Position numbers and translations under genes: made by a program
Shown here: in pieces, positions 8,153-16,234 of the stretch
Numbering within the stretch: the stretch's first letter is position 1
Layout of the letters: the number at the start of each line of letters is the position of its first letter
Source: Gemmatimonadales bacterium
GTDB taxonomy: Bacteria > Gemmatimonadota > Gemmatimonadetes > Longimicrobiales > Gaopeijiaceae
Direction of reading: 5' to 3'
DNA: 60,743 nt
Assembly (NCBI GenBank): GCA_007692665.1
Contig: REBP01000090.1
Span: 1-60,743 of the forward strand
Notes under the pieces: model-generated
Databases searched by the model: none
Told to the model about the DNA's origin: nothing
Seen by the model: the letters and a program-made list of their open reading frames with translations, nothing else

Positions 8153-10128
8153 GCCGGGGAAGGGCCGTCGCCGGGTGCGCCCGGGCCCGCCGCCGCGTGG
8201 GCGCCGCCCAGGGCTCCGTTCCGGCTCTCGCCTGCGCCCCGCCCACGCAGGAGTCGTTGCGTCCGCGCGATGATGCCGTCCACATCCAGCCCCGCATCCT
8301 TCAGCAGGACCTTCCTCGAGCCGTGTTCGATGAACGCGTCCGGGAGCCCCAGCGTCCCCATGCGCTCCGGCACCGGGAGGCCGGGATCGTCCAGGATCTC
8401 GCGGGTCAGGAAGGCCCCGAACCCGTTGACGACGGTCCCTTCCTCGAGGGTGAGGACGGCCCGGTGCTCGACCAGGATCCGCCCCAGGAGCTCGCGGTCG
8501 TAGGGCTTCAGGAACCGGCAGTTCACCACCGACGCCTCGATCCCCTCTTCGGCCAGGCGCGCGGCGGCCTCCATGGCGGGGAGCACCATGGTTCCCACGG
8601 CGAGAAGCGCCACGTCGGAGCCTTGACGGAGCTGTTCCCAACGGCCTCGCTCCACCCCGGGAATGTCGGCCAGGGCCGGGACCTCGGCGGGGACGGCGTC
8701 GCGGGGGTACCGGATCGAGAAGGGCGCGTCGTTCGTCTCGAGGGCGTGGCGCAGGAGGGCCAGCATCTCGGTGCCGTCCTTGGGCGCGGTGACGACCATG
8801 CCGGGGATGCCCAGCATGTAGCTCAGGTCCAGCGCCCCGTGGTGGGTGGGGCCGTCCTCGCCGGCGATGCCCGCCCGGTCCAGGCAGAAGACCACCGGCA
8901 GGTTCTGGAGCGCCACGTCGTGGACGATGTTGTCGTAGCCGCGCTGCAGGAAGGTGGAGTAGATGGCCACCACAGGCTTGACCCCCCGGGTGGCGAGGCC
9001 CGCCGCGAAGGTCACGCCGTGACCCTCGGCGATGCCGACGTCGAAGTGCCGGGAGGGAAAGGCGCGGTCGAAGATGTCGGTGCTGGTGCCGCCGGGCATG
9101 CCGGCGGTGATGGCGACGATGCGGTCGTCCTCGCGGGCGAGCTGGGTCAGTCCCTCGCCGAAGACCTGCTGGTAGCGGGGGAGGCCGGCGACCTTCTTCG
9201 GGCCGGCGCCGGTGACCTTGTCGAAGGGCCCGGAGGCGTGCCACTTGACCGGGTCGGCCTCGGCGGGTGCGTACCCCTGGCCCTTGTTCGTCACCACGTG
9301 GACCAGGAGGGGGCCCTCCATGTCGCGGACACGCTCGAAGGTGTCCAGCAGGGCGTCCAGGTCGTGGCCGTCCACCGGCCCCACGTAGCGGAAGCCGAGC
9401 TCCTCGAAGAGCATGCCGGGGACGAGGAGGTGCTTGACCGACTCCTCGACACGCCCCGCAACGGCCTCCATGACCCCGGTGAGCGACCGCGGCCCCTTCC
9501 GGAGGAGCGACTTCACCTGGTCCCGCACCCGGTCGTACACGGGGTTCGTGAGGACCGAGGTGAGGTACTTGTTCATGGCCCCGACATTGGGGGCGATGGA
9601 CATGTCGTTGTCGTTCAGGACCACGATGAAGTCGCGGTCGGTGTGGCCGGCGTTGTTCAGCGCCTCGTAGGCGAGGCCGCATCCCATGGCGCCGTCGCCG
9701 ATGATGGCGACGACCTTCTCGTCGCCGCCCATGACGTCGCGGGCGGCGGCCATGCCCAGCGCCGCCGAGATGGAGGTGGCGGCGTGGCCGGCGCCGAAGG
9801 TGTCGTACTCGGATTCATCACGGCGGAGGAAGGGGGAGAGCCCGCGGTACTGGCGGATCGTCGGGAAGCGATCATTCCGGCCGGTGAGGATCTTGTGGAT
9901 GTAGGCCTGGTGACCCGTGTCCCACACCAGCTTGTCCTTCGGCGTCTCGAAGGCGTAGTGGAGCGCCACCGTGAGGTCGGCGACCCCGAGGCTCGCGCCG
10001 AAGTGGCCCCCGATGCCGGCGACAACGTCGATGTGCCGGTCCCGGAGTTCCCGGACCAGGGCCCTCAGTTCGTCGCGGGAGAAATCGCGGATGTCCGCGG
10101 GCCCCTGGATATGGTCAAGTCGTGCCAC
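8149..10128 (-). CDS. dxs: 1-deoxy-D-xylulose-5-phosphate synthase
   Basis: Condenses pyruvate and glyceraldehyde 3-phosphate, the first step of the MEP isoprenoid pathway, using thiamine diphosphate. The protein (about 659 residues) has the N-terminal DTGHQAYIHKI block, the TPP motif GDGAMGCG...NN, and the transketolase pyrimidine and C-terminal domains. The start is placed at GTG 10128 (VARLDHIQGP), with AGGAGA nine bases upstream; a longer frame begins at 10191 but adds residues not typical of Dxs. About 40 residues beyond the usual C-terminus are Ala/Gly/Pro-rich. It sits between ispA and nadK, supplying precursors to the prenyl synthase upstream. Confidence 0.96.
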   Translation of the reverse strand: MARLDHIQGPADIRDFSRDELRALVRELRDRHIDVVAGIGGHFGASLGVADLTVALHYAFETPKDKLVWDTGHQAYIHKILTGRNDRFPTIRQYRGLSPFLRRDESEYDTFGAGHAATSISAALGMAAARDVMGGDEKVVAIIGDGAMGCGLAYEALNNAGHTDRDFIVVLNDNDMSIAPNVGAMNKYLTSVLTNPVYDRVRDQVKSLLRKGPRSLTGVMEAVAGRVEESVKHLLVPGMLFEELGFRYVGPVDGHDLDALLDTFERVRDMEGPLLVHVVTNKGQGYAPAEADPVKWHASGPFDKVTGAGPKKVAGLPRYQQVFGEGLTQLAREDDRIVAITAGMPGGTSTDIFDRAFPSRHFDVGIAEGHGVTFAAGLATRGVKPVVAIYSTFLQRGYDNIVHDVALQNLPVVFCLDRAGIAGEDGPTHHGALDLSYMLGIPGMVVTAPKDGTEMLALLRHALETNDAPFSIRYPRDAVPAEVPALADIPGVERGRWEQLRQGSDVALLAVGTMVLPAMEAAARLAEEGIEASVVNCRFLKPYDRELLGRILVEHRAVLTLEEGTVVNGFGAFLTREILDDPGLPVPERMGTLGLPDAFIEHGSRKVLLKDAGLDVDGIIARTQRLLRGRGAGESRNGALGGAHAAAGPGAPGDGPSPA

Positions 10129-10292
10129 GCCTGTCGTCTCCTGTAGTGCTGCCACTGCGAGCGGTTCATGCCGGCGAACAAGATACCACATCCGGGGCCG
10201 GAGCGCCGCTCTCCCGTGCGGGCGGGGGGGGCGACCCTGCGCCGGCGCGGCAGGCGACCTTCGGATGCCACCGCGTCTACCCGGGCAACGCC

Positions 10293-11267
10293 TCAGCGAT
10301 CCCGTTCCACCACGTACCGGGCCAGCGCGACCAGGGCCGGCGACGCGACCCCGCCGTCGGCGAGGGCCTCGATCGCCTCCGCCACCAGCTTCCGGGCCTC
10401 GGCTCGGGCCCCCTCCACGCCCAGGTGACGCACGTAGGTGGACTTGTCGAGGGTGGCATCGGACGGGTTCTTTCCCAGCGCCTCGGCGCTGGCCGTGGCA
10501 TCCAGGATGTCGTCGGCCACCTGGAAGGCGAGGCCGATGGCCCGACCGTAGGCCTCGAGGGCCGCGAGGCGGGAGACCGGAGCCCGGGCGGCCAGCGCCC
10601 CCATGCGAAGGGACGCGGTGAGGAGGGCGCCGGTCTTGGCCCGGTGGAGCGCATCCAGCTCCTCCAGCCCCAGCGCCCTCCCTTCTCCCTCCAGGTCCAG
10701 CGCCTGCCCGCCCACCATCCCGCCGGCGCCGGCGGCGCGGGCGAGCGTCCGGAGAAGTTCCCGCCGATCCGGGTCGGGGAGGTTCATGCGGCCGGACGCC
10801 TCCCAGACCTCCAGTCCCGCCGCGGGGATGAGGGCGGCCCCGCCCAGCGTCGTGGCTTCCTCCCCCCAGGTCATGTGGGGCGTGGGAAGGCCTCGCCGGA
10901 GCGGCGCATTGTCCATGGAGGGGAGATCGTCGTGCATGAGGGAATAGGCATGAACCAGTTCCAGCGATGCGGCCACGGCGTAGATCGCCTCGTCGCCCGC
11001 CTCCCCGGCCGTCTCCCCAGCGGCCGCGTCGGCCGCCTGCGCCTCGACTGCGGACGCCCGCCAGGCCTCTACGCAGAGAATCGGCCGAAGGCGCTTTCCC
11101 CCGGTGGTCACGCCCTGGCGCACGGGTCCGCGAAGTGCCGCGTCCAACCGGGGCAGGACGCGCCCGAGCGCCGCCTCGAGAGCCACCTCCACCCGTGCTC
11201 GCTCGGCGTGGAGAAACCTGTCCAGGTCGAACGAGGGCTGCGCCTTCGCCTCCGATGCCGAGTTCAT
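10293..11267 (-). CDS. ispA: Short-chain polyprenyl diphosphate synthase (FPP/GGPP synthase)
   Basis: Head-to-tail prenyl elongation by a class I all-alpha enzyme. The 324-residue protein has GGKRLRP near 57-62, the first aspartate-rich motif DDLPSMD at about 113-119 and the second, VADDILD, near 250. The DDxxxxD spacing of the first motif is the form seen in bacterial FPP/GGPP synthases. It overlaps xseB by four bases (ATGA), and dxs follows after 164 bases. The xseA-xseB-ispA-dxs order is widespread in bacteria, supporting the symbol, though the product chain length cannot be read from sequence alone. Confidence 0.9.
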   Translation of the reverse strand: MNSASEAKAQPSFDLDRFLHAERARVEVALEAALGRVLPRLDAALRGPVRQGVTTGGKRLRPILCVEAWRASAVEAQAADAAAGETAGEAGDEAIYAVAASLELVHAYSLMHDDLPSMDNAPLRRGLPTPHMTWGEEATTLGGAALIPAAGLEVWEASGRMNLPDPDRRELLRTLARAAGAGGMVGGQALDLEGEGRALGLEELDALHRAKTGALLTASLRMGALAARAPVSRLAALEAYGRAIGLAFQVADDILDATASAEALGKNPSDATLDKSTYVRHLGVEGARAEARKLVAEAIEALADGGVASPALVALARYVVERDR

Positions 11268-11563
11268 GCGTCCCCGATCCCTTCGCCCTCGAACCGCCGG
11301 GTGCGGGTGTCGCCCTCTCCGCCCACCAGCTCTTCCACGCGGAGCTCCGCGCGGGCGAGAAGAGCCTCCGCCTCGCGGATGTGACGCACGCCCTCCTCGA
11401 AGAGCGCGAGTCCGGCCTCGAGTTCGGCCTCGCCGCCCTCGAGCTGGGCGACGATCTCGTCCAGGCGGCGGAGGCGGGTCTCGAGGGACGGTTCCTCGGA
11501 CGCGCCGGTGTCGGAGGCGCCGGTGTCGGTGAGGTCGGGACTGCGGTTCTGTTCGCGGGTCAT
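11264..11563 (-). CDS. xseB: Exodeoxyribonuclease VII small subunit
   Basis: A 99-residue protein. The helical core ETRLRRLDEIVAQLEGGE through RVEELV (about 28-82) is the conserved XseB fold, preceded by a variable acidic Thr/Ser-rich tail and followed by a short charged tail. XseB binds XseA to form the nuclease that degrades single-stranded DNA to oligonucleotides. It starts at ATG 11563 inside the stop of xseA (ATGA overlap), and its own stop overlaps the ispA start, so three genes are translationally linked. Confidence 0.93.
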   Translation of the reverse strand: MTREQNRSPDLTDTGASDTGASEEPSLETRLRRLDEIVAQLEGGEAELEAGLALFEEGVRHIREAEALLARAELRVEELVGGEGDTRTRRFEGEGIGDA

Positions 11564-12921
11564 GTGGGGTCGGCAGTGTTGGGGTCGGCAGTGGTCAGCG
11601 TCGGGTCGGGGGTCGCGCTCCCGGGGGCTGCGCGGTCCAGGGGGTCCTTCTCGATGCCGGTGACGCGGCACGCCACGAGGCTGTCGACGAGGCGAAGGGA
11701 GAAGTCGGGGTGGGCCCGGAAGTCGTCGGCGGTGCGGAGCACGCGTCCCTCCGGACTCCGGGGCACGGCGTATCCTCGGCGCAGGGTGGAGAGAGGCGAC
11801 AGGGCTTCCACCCGGGCCGCCAGCGTGGCGAGCCGGTCGCGGCGGCGGGCCACACGCTCCCGGGCCGCGCGTTCCATGCGCTCCCCCAGGCGATCCAGCG
11901 CCGCCCGCCGAGGCTCGAGGAGGCGCACGATGCCCCGGTCGAGCCGGTTTCCGGCCCGCTCCAGGCGCAGGCGGCGGCGCTCCACCTGTCCGCGAAGCCC
12001 GCGGGCCAGGCGGGGGCGGATCCGGGTGAGGACGTCGAGGAGGGCGGCGCCGTCGCGCACTGCCGCCTCGGCGGCCGCCGACGGCGTGGGCGCGCGGAAG
12101 TCCGCCACCAGGTCCGCGAGGGTCACGTCGGTCTCGTGGCCCACGGCGGAGATCACCGGAACCGGCGACGCGGCGATGGCGCGGAGCACCGGCTCCTCGT
12201 TGAAGGCCCAGAGGTCCTCGATGGAGCCGCCCCCCCGCCCCACGATGATGACGTCCACCTCGCCCGAGGCGGCGAGAATCCGGAGGGCTTCGGCCACTTC
12301 GGCGGACGCCCCCTCCCCCTGCACCCGGGCCCCCCGGAGGAGCACCCGGGTCCAGGGCGCCCGCCGGCGGATCACCGACAGGATGTCCCGGAAGGCGGCG
12401 CCGGTGGGCGAGGTCACCACCCCCACCGTCCGCGGGAAGCGCGGAAGGGGGCGTTTTCGGGCCGGGTCCAGGAGCCCCTCGGCCTCGAACTGCTTCCGGA
12501 GCCGCTCGAAGGCGAGCTTCCAGAGCCCCTCCTCCCCCTCGCCCGCAAGCTCCCGGACCACGAACTGGGTCTCCCCCCGGGCCTCGTAGAGCGTCACGGT
12601 GCCGTGGACCCGGACCTTCATTCCCTCGTCGGGATCCATGGGGAGGCGGGAGGCCGCCGGGCGCCACATGACGCAGCGCAGCTGGGCGCGGTCGTCCTTG
12701 AGCGTGAAATAGCAGTGCCCGGAGCGGGCCCGGGTCCAGTTCGCCACCTCGCCGGAGATCCAGAGCGCCGGGAGCGTGTCCTCGAGGAGGGCCCGGAGCG
12801 CCGAGTTGATCTCGGAGACCGTCCAGACCTGGGGAGCCGGTACCGGCTCCGGGCCAGCAGCGGGCTCCGGGTCTGCGGCGGCGGCGCTGAAGAGGTCCAG
12901 CTCCGTGTCCTCTTCGCTCAC
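11560..12921 (-). CDS. xseA: Exodeoxyribonuclease VII large subunit
   Basis: The 453-residue subunit has the N-terminal OB-fold (about 32-130, VSEINSALRALLE...WISGEVANW), the central nuclease domain with GVVTSPTGAAFRDIL and VGRGGGSIEDLWAFN, then the long coiled-coil C-terminal part rich in Arg and Leu. It begins with GTG overlapping the folD stop (GTGA). An acidic low-complexity lead of about 30 residues precedes the OB-fold. Both subunits being adjacent supports an intact enzyme. Confidence 0.95.
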   Translation of the reverse strand: MSEEDTELDLFSAAAADPEPAAGPEPVPAPQVWTVSEINSALRALLEDTLPALWISGEVANWTRARSGHCYFTLKDDRAQLRCVMWRPAASRLPMDPDEGMKVRVHGTVTLYEARGETQFVVRELAGEGEEGLWKLAFERLRKQFEAEGLLDPARKRPLPRFPRTVGVVTSPTGAAFRDILSVIRRRAPWTRVLLRGARVQGEGASAEVAEALRILAASGEVDVIIVGRGGGSIEDLWAFNEEPVLRAIAASPVPVISAVGHETDVTLADLVADFRAPTPSAAAEAAVRDGAALLDVLTRIRPRLARGLRGQVERRRLRLERAGNRLDRGIVRLLEPRRAALDRLGERMERAARERVARRRDRLATLAARVEALSPLSTLRRGYAVPRSPEGRVLRTADDFRAHPDFSLRLVDSLVACRVTGIEKDPLDRAAPGSATPDPTLTTADPNTADPT

Positions 12922-13862
12922 GCGGGGTCCGTCCCGGCGCCGGATGCGGGGTCTGCCGCGGAAGCCGTCCCGGCCCCGCTCTCCTGCCGGATGGATTCGG
13001 CCGCCTGCACCGTGTTCGACAGGAGCGTGGCGATGGTCATGGGTCCGACCCCGCCGGGCACCGGGGTGATGGCGCCTGCGACCTCCCGGACGCCGTCAAA
13101 GTCCACGTCGCCCACCAGGCGGTACCCGCGCTCGGTGGAAGCGTCCTCCACCCGGTTCACCCCCACGTCCACGACCACGGCGCCGGGCCTGACCATGTCG
13201 GCGGTGACGGTCCCGGGTCGGCCGACCGCGACGATGAGGATGTCGGCCAGCCGCGTCACGGCGCCGAGGTCCGGTGTCCGCGAATGCGCGATGGTCACCG
13301 TCGCATCCCCCCCCTTCCCCCTTCGCAGGAGCAGCGAAGCCATGGGCCGCCCCACGATGTTCGACCGGCCCACGATGACCACGTGCTTCCCCGCCGGATC
13401 GTGCCCGGCACGGAGGAGGAGTTCCACGATGCCCCGGGGCGTGCAGGGGGCGAGCACGTCGGTGGCGCCCACCGCCAGGCGTCCCACGTTCACCGGGTGG
13501 AATCCGTCCACGTCCTTTTCGGGAAGGATGGCCTCGAGAATCGCGGTCTCGTCCACGTGGCGGGGGAGCGGAAGCTGCACCAGGATCCCGTGGATGCCGG
13601 GATCGGCGTTCAGCCCCTCCACGACGCCGAGGAGTTCGTCGTGGGAGACGTCTTCCGGGAGGTCGATCTGGCGCGAGTGGATGCCCACTTCCACGGCGGC
13701 CCGGTTCTTCATGCCCACGTAGGCGCGGCTCGCCGGGTCATCGCCCACGAGGACGGTGGCGAGCCCGGGGACCTGCCCTTCCGGCAGCCGGGCCACCTGC
13801 GCCTTCAGCTCGGCCCGGAGGGTGCGGGCAACGTCGGTTCCTGAAATGATTTCCGCCGGCAT
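12918..13862 (-). CDS. folD: Bifunctional methylene-tetrahydrofolate dehydrogenase/cyclohydrolase FolD
   Basis: Interconverts methylene-, methenyl- and formyl-tetrahydrofolate. The 314-residue protein shows the catalytic YVGMKNRAAVEVGI region (Tyr and Lys about 48-52), the QLPLPRHV motif and the NADP-binding VIVGRSNIVGRP block. The length exceeds the usual 280-290 because of an Ala/Gly/Ser/Pro-rich tail of about 25 residues. It lies directly between rny and xseA; folD beside xseA is a common bacterial pairing. Confidence 0.96.
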   Translation of the reverse strand: MPAEIISGTDVARTLRAELKAQVARLPEGQVPGLATVLVGDDPASRAYVGMKNRAAVEVGIHSRQIDLPEDVSHDELLGVVEGLNADPGIHGILVQLPLPRHVDETAILEAILPEKDVDGFHPVNVGRLAVGATDVLAPCTPRGIVELLLRAGHDPAGKHVVIVGRSNIVGRPMASLLLRRGKGGDATVTIAHSRTPDLGAVTRLADILIVAVGRPGTVTADMVRPGAVVVDVGVNRVEDASTERGYRLVGDVDFDGVREVAGAITPVPGGVGPMTIATLLSNTVQAAESIRQESGAGTASAADPASGAGTDPA

Positions 13863-13922
13863 GGCGGTCAGCTCCTGTCTGGGGTGTTCGGCTGGGGGTC
13901 CGGCCGGGGGTCCCGGCTGGTG

Positions 13923-15500
13923 CTATCGGGCGAAGTCCACGGCCCGGGTCTCGCGGATCACCACGACCTTGATCTGGCCGGGGTACTGCAGTTCCTCCTC
14001 GAAGCGCCGGGCCACCCGCTCGGAAATGCGCGACATCTCCTCGTCGGAGACCTTGTCGGGCTCCACCATGACCCGGACCTCGCGGCCGGCCTGAACGGCG
14101 AAGCAGCGCTCCACCCCGGGGTACTCGAGGGCGATGGCCTCCAGCCGCTCGAGCCGCTTCACGTAGGTCTCGAACATCTCCCGGCGGGCGCCGGGCCGGG
14201 ACCCGGAAATGGCGTCGGCGGCGGTGACCAGGAAGGCCTCCACGAACCGGTGGGGCTCCTCGTCGTGGTGGGCCCGGATGGCGTTCAGGACCACGTCGGG
14301 CTCGCCGTGCTTCGTGCAGAGGGCGTGGCCCAGCTCCACGTGCGTGCCCTCGTGGTCGTGGGTCATCCCCTTCCCCACGTCGTGCAGGAGCCCGGCGCGC
14401 TTGGCGAGCTGGATGTCGGCCCCGAGTTCGGCGGCCATCATCCCCGCCAGCCGGGCCACTTCCTTCGAATGCGTGAGCTGGTTCTGGCCGTACGAGGTGC
14501 GGAAGCGCAGTCGCCCCAGGACCTTCACCACCTCGGGGTGGACCCCGTGGATGCCCAGGTCGTAGAGGGCCTGCTCCGCGGCCTCGCGCATGCCGTCCTC
14601 CACCTCGGACCGGGACTTCTCCACCACCTCCTCGATGCGGCCCGGGTGGATCCGGCCGTCCTCGATGAGCTTCTCCATGGCGATGCGCGCGATCTCGCGG
14701 CGCACCGGGTCGAAGCCGGAGAGGACCACCGCCTCGGGGGTGTCGTCGATGATCACGTCGATCCCCGTGGCCTGCTCGAACGCCCGGATGTTCCGTCCCT
14801 CGCGCCCGATGATGCGGCCCTTCATGTCGTCGGAGGGGAGCTGGACCGCCGACACCGTGGCCTGCTGGGTCTCCTCGGCGGCCATGCGCTGGATGGCAAG
14901 CGCGATGATCTTCTTCGCCTCCCGCTGGGCATCCCGCTGGGCCTCCTCCCGGATCTCCCGGAGCTTGTGGGCCGCCTCGGCCCGGGCCTCGTCCTCGAGT
15001 TCGGCGTTCAGGCGCTGCAGGGCTTCGGCGGAGGTGAGCCCGGCCAGCGACTCGATCCGTGCACGGGCCTCCGCCTCGGACGAATCCACGACCTTCTCCC
15101 TCGCATCCAGGAGACCCTCCCGGACGCGCAGGGCATCGGCCCGCGCCTCCTGCCCCGAATCCCGTTCGTTCAGCAGGTCGAACTTCCGGTCCAGGGCGTC
15201 GGAGCGCTCCTCCATGCGACGTTCGGCCCGCTCCACCTCCTCCCGGCGCCGGGCCTCCTCCCGCTCCCAGTTCTCACGGAGGCGGACGGCCTCCTCCCGA
15301 CCGGAGAGTTCCCCGGCCTTCCGAAGGGTCTCGGCCTCCTCCTTCGCGCGCTCGATGATCCTCCCGGCCTCGTCCCGGCCCTCGGCGCGCTCCTGCTCGC
15401 GGCGGGTCAGTTCACGGCGGCGGCCCAGCACATGGCCAAGCACCAGGCCGATGAGCAGGGCAACCACCGCGGCGACCGCCAGTGCCAGCGGGGAATCCAT
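13923..15500 (-). CDS. rny: Ribonuclease Y
   Basis: A membrane-anchored endoribonuclease that starts mRNA decay. The 525-residue protein has an N-terminal membrane helix (about 5-24), a long charged coiled coil (about 28-200), a KH domain containing GREGRNIRAFEQATG, and an HD domain with HDVGKGMTHD and the following HVELGHA block. This is the canonical order and length. The promoter and hairpins at 15505-15609 suggest it can be transcribed separately from zapA upstream. Confidence 0.97.
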   Translation of the reverse strand: MDSPLALAVAAVVALLIGLVLGHVLGRRRELTRREQERAEGRDEAGRIIERAKEEAETLRKAGELSGREEAVRLRENWEREEARRREEVERAERRMEERSDALDRKFDLLNERDSGQEARADALRVREGLLDAREKVVDSSEAEARARIESLAGLTSAEALQRLNAELEDEARAEAAHKLREIREEAQRDAQREAKKIIALAIQRMAAEETQQATVSAVQLPSDDMKGRIIGREGRNIRAFEQATGIDVIIDDTPEAVVLSGFDPVRREIARIAMEKLIEDGRIHPGRIEEVVEKSRSEVEDGMREAAEQALYDLGIHGVHPEVVKVLGRLRFRTSYGQNQLTHSKEVARLAGMMAAELGADIQLAKRAGLLHDVGKGMTHDHEGTHVELGHALCTKHGEPDVVLNAIRAHHDEEPHRFVEAFLVTAADAISGSRPGARREMFETYVKRLERLEAIALEYPGVERCFAVQAGREVRVMVEPDKVSDEEMSRISERVARRFEEELQYPGQIKVVVIRETRAVDFAR

Positions 15501-15507
15501 GTAAGCT

Positions 15508-15609
15508 CTCCAGAATCGGGCAGGTCGAAGTGCCCGAGAATATTCTCAGGGGTAGGGTTCCATCGCAGGATGGAGACTCAGAATAGGAACCTCGGCCCCC
15601 CGGGGGCAA
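15508..15609 (-). promoter_or_regulatory. rny promoter and structured leader
   Basis: A -35 box TTGCCC (15604-15609) and a -10 box TATTCT (15580-15585) are 18 bases apart. The leader that follows contains TCCATC-GCAG-GATGGA-type pairing, a perfect 12-base palindrome GAGAATATTCTC, and a 7-base-pair hairpin TCGGGCA...TGCCCGA just before GGAGAG of the rny ribosome-binding site. The structures may control rny translation or mRNA stability. Confidence 0.45.
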
Positions 15610-15626
15610 GCGAAGCCCTCCACCCG

Positions 15627-15929
15627 TCACGAATCCCCCAGCTCCTCCTCGATGCGCCGGGCCAGGTTCGTCGAGCGGGACGCCACTTCCTTGCGGAGGC
15701 GATCCAGCTCCTCCCGGGTCTCGAAGTACCGGTCCGTCATGGCGAGGGCGGCAAGGATCACGGCCCGGTGGCCCTCCACCAGTCCCGACATCTCGCGGAT
15801 CTCGCGGATGCGCTGGTCCAGGAAGGCGGCGCAGGCCCGTGTGTACTCCGGGTCCGCGGAGGAGCGGAGGACATGTTCCTCGCCGGCAATCCGCACCGTC
15901 ACCGTGCTCTTCTTCGGGGCCTCGCTCAC
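15627..15929 (-). CDS. zapA: Cell division protein ZapA
   Basis: A 100-residue protein that crosslinks FtsZ filaments at the division ring. The N-terminal part VTVRIAGEEHVLRSSADPEY is the typical ZapA beta-rich head, followed by a long helix (about 45-95) that forms the coiled coil. It starts with GTG overlapping the stop of the preceding coiled-coil gene. The position between pheT and rny matches many bacteria. Family identification is good despite the short length. Confidence 0.9.
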   Translation of the reverse strand: MSEAPKKSTVTVRIAGEEHVLRSSADPEYTRACAAFLDQRIREIREMSGLVEGHRAVILAALAMTDRYFETREELDRLRKEVASRSTNLARRIEEELGDS

Positions 15930-16234
15930 GATTGCTCCTCCATGAACCGAATCCGCGCCAGGAGCCGGTCCACCCCCTCCCGGCTCTCCTCGATGCGCTC
16001 CCGCAGCTCCGCGTTCTCCGCAACCAGCTCGCGGCTTGCCCGCTGGAGGTCGGCGGGGTCCACATCGCCCTTCGTGAAGCGGCGAAGGAGCGTTTCCACC
16101 TCGGTCACCCGGACCTCGGCGCGCTCGCTCCGTTCCCGAAGTGCCTCGACCTCCGCGAGCAGCCGCCCCACCGCGCCCTCGAGGCGAAGCAGCGCCTGTC
16201 GCTCGACCGTCTCACCCTCCCCGGATGCGGACAC
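15926..16234 (-). CDS. Small coiled-coil protein, ZapB-like position
   Basis: A 102-residue, highly charged protein that is almost all helix, with heptad-like Leu/Val spacing across about residues 12-98. It starts with GTG inside the end of pheT (23-base overlap), and its stop overlaps the zapA start. A small coiled-coil gene just before zapA is common, and such proteins are often annotated as ZapB or as hypothetical. I infer a role with ZapA in division but see no specific motif. Confidence 0.7.
   Translation of the reverse strand: MSASGEGETVERQALLRLEGAVGRLLAEVEALRERSERAEVRVTEVETLLRRFTKGDVDPADLQRASRELVAENAELRERIEESREGVDRLLARIRFMEEQS

Noticed and set aside
5474-8503. A 1009-codon open frame on the plus strand opposite recN, nadK and dxs
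   Set aside because: The opposite-strand genes have clear family matches. The product is low-complexity, rich in Arg, Pro and Gly, and arises because GC-rich third positions remove stop codons on the reverse strand.
8149-10191. Longer dxs start at 10191
   Set aside because: The added residues do not look like Dxs, whereas GTG 10128 has AGGAGA upstream and begins the family N-terminus.
15501-15626. 6S RNA gene beside zapA
   Set aside because: At 126 bases, including a promoter and ribosome-binding site, the gap is shorter than a normal 6S RNA, and the long bulged rod is not evident.
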